Assembly: GCF_902497875.1 (NCBI RefSeq)
Contig: NZ_CABVHY010000017.1
Coordinates: 88,480-152,479 of the forward strand
DNA: 64,000 nt
Reading direction: 5' to 3'
DNA from: Pseudomonas fluorescens
GTDB taxonomy: Bacteria > Pseudomonadota > Gammaproteobacteria > Pseudomonadales > Pseudomonadaceae
Positions 59,251-64,000 of the stretch are shown here, piece after piece. The translations under genes and the position numbers were made by a program. The notes under the pieces were generated by a model. It was not told where the DNA came from. It did no database searches and saw nothing but the letters and a program-made list of their open reading frames with translations. Every line of letters begins with the position of its first letter. The stretch's first letter is position 1.

Positions 59251-60141
59251 ATGGACCTGGCCAACCTTAATGCCTTTATAGCCATCGCCGAGACCGGCAG
59301 TTTCTCTGGAGCAGGCGAACGCCTGCATCTGACGCAGCCGGCGATCAGCAAACGCATTGCCGGGCTGGAGCAGCAACTCAAGGGGCGCCTGTTCGACCGG
59401 CTTGGCCGTGAAGTCGGCCTGACCGAGGCCGGGCGCGCCCTCCTGCCGCGGGCCTATCAGATTCTCAATGTGCTGGACGACACGCGCCGGGCGCTGACCA
59501 ATCTGACGGGTGAAGTGACCGGGCGCCTGACCCTGGCCACCAGCCATCACATCGGGTTGCACCGCTTGCCACCTCTATTGCGGGCCTTTACCCGGCGTTA
59601 TCCCGACGTGGCGCTGGATATTCAGTTTCTCGATTCGGAAGTGGCCTACGAAGAAATCCTCCATGGCCGCGCCGAGCTGGCGGTCATCACCCTCGCACCG
59701 GAGCCGCACACACTGGTGCGGGCGACACCGGTCTGGGATGACCCGCTGGACTTCGTCGCCGCACCCGAGCACCCGCTGGTCAGCAATGGCGTGGTCAGCC
59801 TGGCCGACATCGCCCTGCATCCAGCGGTGTTCCCCGGTGGCAACACCTTTACTCACCATATCGTCCAGCGTCTGTTCGAAGGCCAGGGGCTGATACCGAA
59901 TATCGCCATGAGCACCAATTATCTGGAAACCATCAAGATGATGGTCTCGATCGGCCTGGCCTGGAGTGTTTTACCGCGCACCATGCTCGATGAACAGGTG
60001 GCGCGCATCCCTTTACCGGGCATACAACTCACTCGCCAGCTAGGCTATATCCTGCACACCGAACGGACGCTGTCGAATGCTGCGCGGGCTTTCATGGCCT
60101 TGCTGGATGCGCAAATCGATTTGCCACGCAACCAGGTATAA
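59251..60141 (+). CDS. LysR-family regulator, probably of leuCD
   Basis: A 296-residue regulator. The winged helix-turn-helix at residues 1-60 (LANLNAFIAIAETGSFSGAG, LTQPAISKRIAGLEQ) is followed by the two-lobed effector domain. I start at MDLANLN (59251) where homology begins. Its divergent position to leuC, with 151 bp between, is the classic LysR layout; control by a leucine-pathway intermediate is inferred. Confidence 0.9.
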   Translation: MDLANLNAFIAIAETGSFSGAGERLHLTQPAISKRIAGLEQQLKGRLFDRLGREVGLTEAGRALLPRAYQILNVLDDTRRALTNLTGEVTGRLTLATSHHIGLHRLPPLLRAFTRRYPDVALDIQFLDSEVAYEEILHGRAELAVITLAPEPHTLVRATPVWDDPLDFVAAPEHPLVSNGVVSLADIALHPAVFPGGNTFTHHIVQRLFEGQGLIPNIAMSTNYLETIKMMVSIGLAWSVLPRTMLDEQVARIPLPGIQLTRQLGYILHTERTLSNAARAFMALLDAQIDLPRNQV

Positions 60142-60210
60142 GGTGCGCTAACCCGCTATTGTCTGGAACCCATGTGCCAACTGCCCTATTCAGCCTAAGG
60201 CCTGCTGCCA

Positions 60211-63200
60211 ATGCACAAACCCGCTGACCGTACACCGCGGATGCCGCGCATCAGGGCAATCGACCCGCAAACGTCCGAGCAAAGCTGGGAAAGCGCCTCG
60301 CAGCTGCTCGCTGCGCTGAACGGCGCGCACCTGGGTGCCTGGTGTTGGGACATCGAGCGCGGACAGATCAGTTGGTCACGCGGTACCCAGGCGCTGTTTG
60401 GTTTCGACCCTCGGCAACCGCTGCCGGCCGACCTGGAGTATCTGGACCTGCTGCCTGTCGAAGATCGGGCCAAAGCTATGCGTGCCTTCCATGCCGTGCT
60501 CGCCGGCGCACCACTGGAACAGGCGATGCATCACCGAATCCGCTGGCCGGACGGCAGTCTGCATTGGCTGGAGATCAACGGCAGTCTGTTGCCGGACAAG
60601 CACGGTAAACCACGAATGATCGGGGTGATTCGTGAGATCACCCATCAACGCCAGCGCGAACAAGCCTTGAGCAGTTCGGAAAAACGCTTCGCCACGCTGT
60701 TTCATCTGTGTCCGAACATGGTCTTGTTGACCCGTCAGGAAGACGGGCTGATCAGCGAGGCCAATCAGTACTTCGAAAGCCTGTTCGGCTGGCCGGTACA
60801 GGACGCGATCGGCCGCACGACCCTGGAACTGGGCCTCTGGGTCGATCCGGAGCAACGCGCACAGCTGATCAAAGCGACCAAGGCCAAGGGTGAACTGGTC
60901 AATATGGAGGTGCAGTTTCGGGCCAGCAGCGGGCAAATCCATGACGGAATTCTCAGCGCACAAAAGGTCGAACTGGAAGGCCAGCCTTATCTGCTCAGCA
61001 CCTTCCTTGACACCAGCGAACGGAAAAACGCCGAGCTAGCCCTGAAAGACAGCCAGGAGCGCCTCGACCTGGCACTGGACTCGGCTCAGCTCGGCACCTG
61101 GGACTGGCACATTCCAAGCGGCATGCTCTATGGCTCGGCACGGGCGGCGCAGCTGCATGGCATGGAGCCCAAGCCTTTCCATGAGCCGTTCGATGCCTTT
61201 TTCGACGGGGTTCCCGGCGAAGAGCGCGACACTATGCGCAACGCCTACCGCAGCCTGCGCGAGGGCCCGGCCGGCAACTATCAATTGACCTATCGTGTGC
61301 AACTGGAAGACGGTAGCTCGCGCTTTCTGGAAAGCCGCGCCCGACTCTACCGCGACGGAGACGGCAACCCGTTGCGCATGGCTGGCACCTTGCTGGACAT
61401 CACCGAGCAGGTTGAGCGCGAGGAACGCCTGGTAACTTCCGAAGAGAAGTTCGCCAGCCTGTTCCAGGTCAGCCCGGACCCGATCTGCGTGACACGCCAG
61501 GACACCGGTCAGTTCATCGAGATCAACTCCAGCTTCACCCAGACCTTTGGCTGGGCCGCCACCGATGTCATGGGCCGCAACGCCGACGAGATCGGGCTCT
61601 GGGACGATTCGGGGAAACGCCAGCAGCGGATCGAGCAAGTCATCCGCGAGCAGGCGCTGAACAATGTCGCGGTGATTGTTCATCACAAAGACGGGCAAGC
61701 CTTGACCTGCGTGATATCAAGTCGCCAGATCAACGTCGGCAATCAGCCGTGCATCGTTACCACCCTGCGCGACATCACCCAGCAGCAGCGCTCGGAGGCC
61801 GCGCTCAAGGCCAGCGAAGAGAAGTTCGCCAAGGCGTTCCACTCAAGCCCCGACGCAATCACCATCACCGAACGCGATACCGGGCGTTATCTGGAGGTCA
61901 ATGACGGTTTCTGTCGGCTGACCGGCTACCGCGCGAGCGAAGTAATCGGACGCACGGTGTACCAGATCGGCATCTGGGCCGAAGAGAAACAGCGTTCAGC
62001 CTTGCTCGCCGAACTGCAGATAAAAGGCCGGGTCCATCACCAGGAAATGCTTGGCCGCAACAAGCGCGGGGAAATCCTCACCGTCGAGGTTTCGGTCGAG
62101 CCCATCACCCTCAATGAAACCCACTGCCTGCTGCTGACCGCGCGAGACGTCAGCCTGCTGAAGAATGCCGAGGCGCAGATCCGCCACCTGGCCTACCACG
62201 ACCCGCTGACCAATCTGCCCAACCGCGCATTGCTGATGGATCGGCTGAGCCAGCAGATCGCCCTGCTCAAACGGCATAACCTGCGCGGCGCACTGCTGTT
62301 CCTCGATCTCGATCACTTCAAGCACATCAACGACTCCCTCGGCCACCCGGTGGGCGATACGGTGCTGAAAATCGTCACCGCCCGCCTCGAGGCCAGCGTG
62401 CGCATGGAAGACACCGTCGCACGCCTGGGCGGTGACGAATTCGTGGTCCTGCTCAGCGGCCTCGAAGGCACTCGCAGCGAAGTCAGCGAACAAGTCCGGG
62501 AACTGGCCGACACCCTGCGCGAACTGCTGTCCGAGCCGATGTTTCTCGACGGTCAACGCCTGCAGGTCACGCCAAGTATCGGCATCGCCTTGATTCCCGA
62601 TCACGGCTCGACTCCTGCCGACCTGCTCAAGCGCGCCGACATCGCGCTTTACCGAGCCAAGGACTCAGGGCGCAATACCACGCAAATGTTTCACAACACC
62701 ATGCAAAAGGCCGCCAGCGAGCGCCTGCGCATGGAAACCGATCTGCGCCTGGCCCTCTCGCGAGGCGAGTTCAGCCTGCACTTCCAGCCGCAGGTCGATG
62801 CCCGCAACAACCGCATCGTCGGCGCCGAAGCGCTGGTTCGCTGGAATCACCCCGAACTGGGTGCGCAAGCCCCCACAGAGTTCATCAAGGTGCTGGAAGA
62901 CAGCGGATTGATACTCGAAGTCGGCACCTGGATTCTCGATGAGGCCTGCAAAGCCTTCCGCCAATTGATCGACGAAGGCCGGGTCGATCCGCTCGACTTC
63001 AGCCTTTGTGTGAATATCAGCCCGCGACAGTTTCGCCAGAATGACTTCGTTGAACGTGTCGAACGCAGCCTCAGCAACCAGCAATTGCCCTGCTCGCTGC
63101 TGAAGCTGGAGATCACCGAAGGCATCGTGATCCAGAACCTGGATGACACCGTCAACAAAATGCGCCGTTTGCAGAAGCTCGGCGTGAGCTTTGCCATGGA

Positions 63201-63489
63201 CGATTTCGGCACCGGTTACTCCTCGCTGACCTACCTCAAGCGCCTGCCCGTGGATGCGCTGAAAATCGATAAGTCGTTCGTCCACGACGCCACCAGCGAC
63301 CCGAACGACGCCGAGATCATCCGCGCTATCGTCGCCATGGCCCTCAGCCTCGAACTGGCGGTGATTGCCGAAGGCGTGGAAACCCCCGAGCAGCTCGAGT
63401 TCCTGCAGGGTCTGGGCTGCCATCTGTATCAAGGCTACCTGCACAGCCGGCCGCTGCCGCTGGACGAGTTCAAGAAGCTGCTCAAATAG
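60211..63489 (+). CDS. PAS-GGDEF-EAL cyclic-di-GMP signalling protein
   Basis: A 1092-residue cytosolic protein with no membrane span. About five PAS/PAC units fill residues 30-655 (each ending in a GTLLDITEQ- or VTTLRDITQQ-like PAC strand). A GGDEF domain follows (about 665-825) with intact RLGGDEFVVLL at residue 739, then an EAL domain (about 835-1085) with intact GAEALVRW at 871 and the DDFGTGYSSL metal motif. Both catalytic motifs are complete, so it may make and break cyclic-di-GMP under control of the PAS sensors, whose ligands are unknown. Confidence 0.94.
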   Translation: MHKPADRTPRMPRIRAIDPQTSEQSWESASQLLAALNGAHLGAWCWDIERGQISWSRGTQALFGFDPRQPLPADLEYLDLLPVEDRAKAMRAFHAVLAGAPLEQAMHHRIRWPDGSLHWLEINGSLLPDKHGKPRMIGVIREITHQRQREQALSSSEKRFATLFHLCPNMVLLTRQEDGLISEANQYFESLFGWPVQDAIGRTTLELGLWVDPEQRAQLIKATKAKGELVNMEVQFRASSGQIHDGILSAQKVELEGQPYLLSTFLDTSERKNAELALKDSQERLDLALDSAQLGTWDWHIPSGMLYGSARAAQLHGMEPKPFHEPFDAFFDGVPGEERDTMRNAYRSLREGPAGNYQLTYRVQLEDGSSRFLESRARLYRDGDGNPLRMAGTLLDITEQVEREERLVTSEEKFASLFQVSPDPICVTRQDTGQFIEINSSFTQTFGWAATDVMGRNADEIGLWDDSGKRQQRIEQVIREQALNNVAVIVHHKDGQALTCVISSRQINVGNQPCIVTTLRDITQQQRSEAALKASEEKFAKAFHSSPDAITITERDTGRYLEVNDGFCRLTGYRASEVIGRTVYQIGIWAEEKQRSALLAELQIKGRVHHQEMLGRNKRGEILTVEVSVEPITLNETHCLLLTARDVSLLKNAEAQIRHLAYHDPLTNLPNRALLMDRLSQQIALLKRHNLRGALLFLDLDHFKHINDSLGHPVGDTVLKIVTARLEASVRMEDTVARLGGDEFVVLLSGLEGTRSEVSEQVRELADTLRELLSEPMFLDGQRLQVTPSIGIALIPDHGSTPADLLKRADIALYRAKDSGRNTTQMFHNTMQKAASERLRMETDLRLALSRGEFSLHFQPQVDARNNRIVGAEALVRWNHPELGAQAPTEFIKVLEDSGLILEVGTWILDEACKAFRQLIDEGRVDPLDFSLCVNISPRQFRQNDFVERVERSLSNQQLPCSLLKLEITEGIVIQNLDDTVNKMRRLQKLGVSFAMDDFGTGYSSLTYLKRLPVDALKIDKSFVHDATSDPNDAEIIRAIVAMALSLELAVIAEGVETPEQLEFLQGLGCHLYQGYLHSRPLPLDEFKKLLK

Positions 63490-63619
63490 GAGGAAGCGGG
63501 GATCACTCGCGCCTGAATCCAGAACAACCCTACACCAAACAAGGAAGTATCTGATTCATCTCCAGCATCGCCTTATCTAGCGTGTTCGTCCCTGCAGATA
63601 AAACAAGGACATAGACCGC

Positions 63620-64000
63620 ATGAGGCGCTATCACATCACCGTCGGGGCTAAAACCACCGTCGACGGCACCGTGCGCACCGGCTGGCAGTGCAGCACGATC
63701 AATGGACTGGCCATGGCCCGCGAAGGCGATGAGGTCTATTGCCCGGAATGCGACAGCACTGGGGAGATTGTCTGCGACGGCCCGCGCCTGGTGGACCTGC
63801 TGGAGGGACGCAACGCCGCCCTGGACGGTGACCTCTGCAAGTGCAAGTGCGACCCGCCGCCGCGGCTGATTGCCAACCAGACCCTCAGGTGTCAGGAGAT
63901 CGATGGTGGTGCCGTCGCGCCGCGTCCCCGGGCAGCCGCTCAACCCGCCGCGCCGGCCGCCGCCCGCCAATCGGTCACCGAGCCGCGCCCCTCCGGTTTC
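63620..64000 (+). CDS. PAAR-domain protein, 3' end beyond the window
   Basis: The frame is open from ATG at 63620 (AAGGACA 8 bases upstream) to the window end, 127 codons. The N-terminal 90 residues are a PAAR domain (ITVGAKTTVDGTVRTGWQ, MAREGDEVYCPECDSTGEIV), with four cysteines and further Cys in CKCKCDPPPR. PAAR proteins sharpen the VgrG spike of type VI secretion and carry effectors at their C-terminus. The Ala/Pro-rich linker at the window edge suggests a fused effector domain follows. Confidence 0.85.
   Translation, partial: MRRYHITVGAKTTVDGTVRTGWQCSTINGLAMAREGDEVYCPECDSTGEIVCDGPRLVDLLEGRNAALDGDLCKCKCDPPPRLIANQTLRCQEIDGGAVAPRPRAAAQPAAPAAARQSVTEPRPSGF

Overview
The window reads as a chromosome segment of a Pseudomonas of the fluorescens group. 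The evidence is the gene order (thrS-infC-rpmI-rplT-pheS-pheT-ihfA-merR-tRNA-Pro at one end; leuC-leuD-leuB-asd-usg-fimV-truA-trpF-accD-folC-SPOR gene-cvpA-purF-metZ at the other), the GC-rich codon use, and several Pseudomonas-type REP sequences ending in GCGATCTTTT. This species placement is an inference from layout, not from a search.

Region by region. 1-2.3 kb: a class V aminotransferase, then a scar of old integration beside tRNA-Pro(GGG): a broken tyrosine recombinase and a stray piece of tRNA-Asp. 2.3-9.6 kb (minus strand): the translation cluster thrS-infC-rpmI-rplT-pheST-ihfA-merR, with infC starting at ATT. 10-12 kb: small genes (exported Cys-rich protein, cold-shock protein, I78-type inhibitor lipoprotein, two hypotheticals). 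12-19 kb (minus strand): a ribose/nucleoside operon rbsB-A-C-R-K-D plus a periplasmic nucleoside hydrolase, with a LacI-type palindrome upstream of rbsB; the hydrolase has a stop at its fourth codon after the best start. 19.5-26.2 kb: periplasmic asparaginase/glutaminase, a LexA-box gene pair (DUF1654 and endonuclease I), a SPOR lipoprotein, a CsrA/RsmA regulator, a DUF2214 membrane protein, a serine hydrolase, and a second perfect LexA box upstream of a PL7 polysaccharide lyase. 26.5-31.5 kb: tiny hypotheticals, a sterol-desaturase-like enzyme divergent from an AraC regulator, and prophage debris (Dcm fragment, frameshifted integrase).

31.6-37.9 kb is the most interesting part: a compact, visibly AT-richer integrated element of about 6.2 kb in the 3' end of tRNA-Val(GAC), bounded by perfect 71-bp direct repeats. 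It carries an intact tyrosine integrase, four iteron-like repeats spaced exactly 64 bp apart, a four-gene tightly packed operon ending in a P-loop helicase-like protein with a C-terminal helix-turn-helix, a protein resembling phage small terminase subunits followed by structured non-coding DNA, and one unknown gene on the opposite strand. It has no capsid, tail or conjugation genes. I infer a replicating, packaging-dependent phage satellite or similar mini-island.

37.9-64 kb is core again: puuB-like oxidase, two tRNA-Asp(GTC) and a tRNA-Val(TAC), then the metZ-to-leuC block on the minus strand, a divergent LysR regulator, a large PAS-GGDEF-EAL protein, and the start of a PAAR protein (type VI secretion) cut by the window end.
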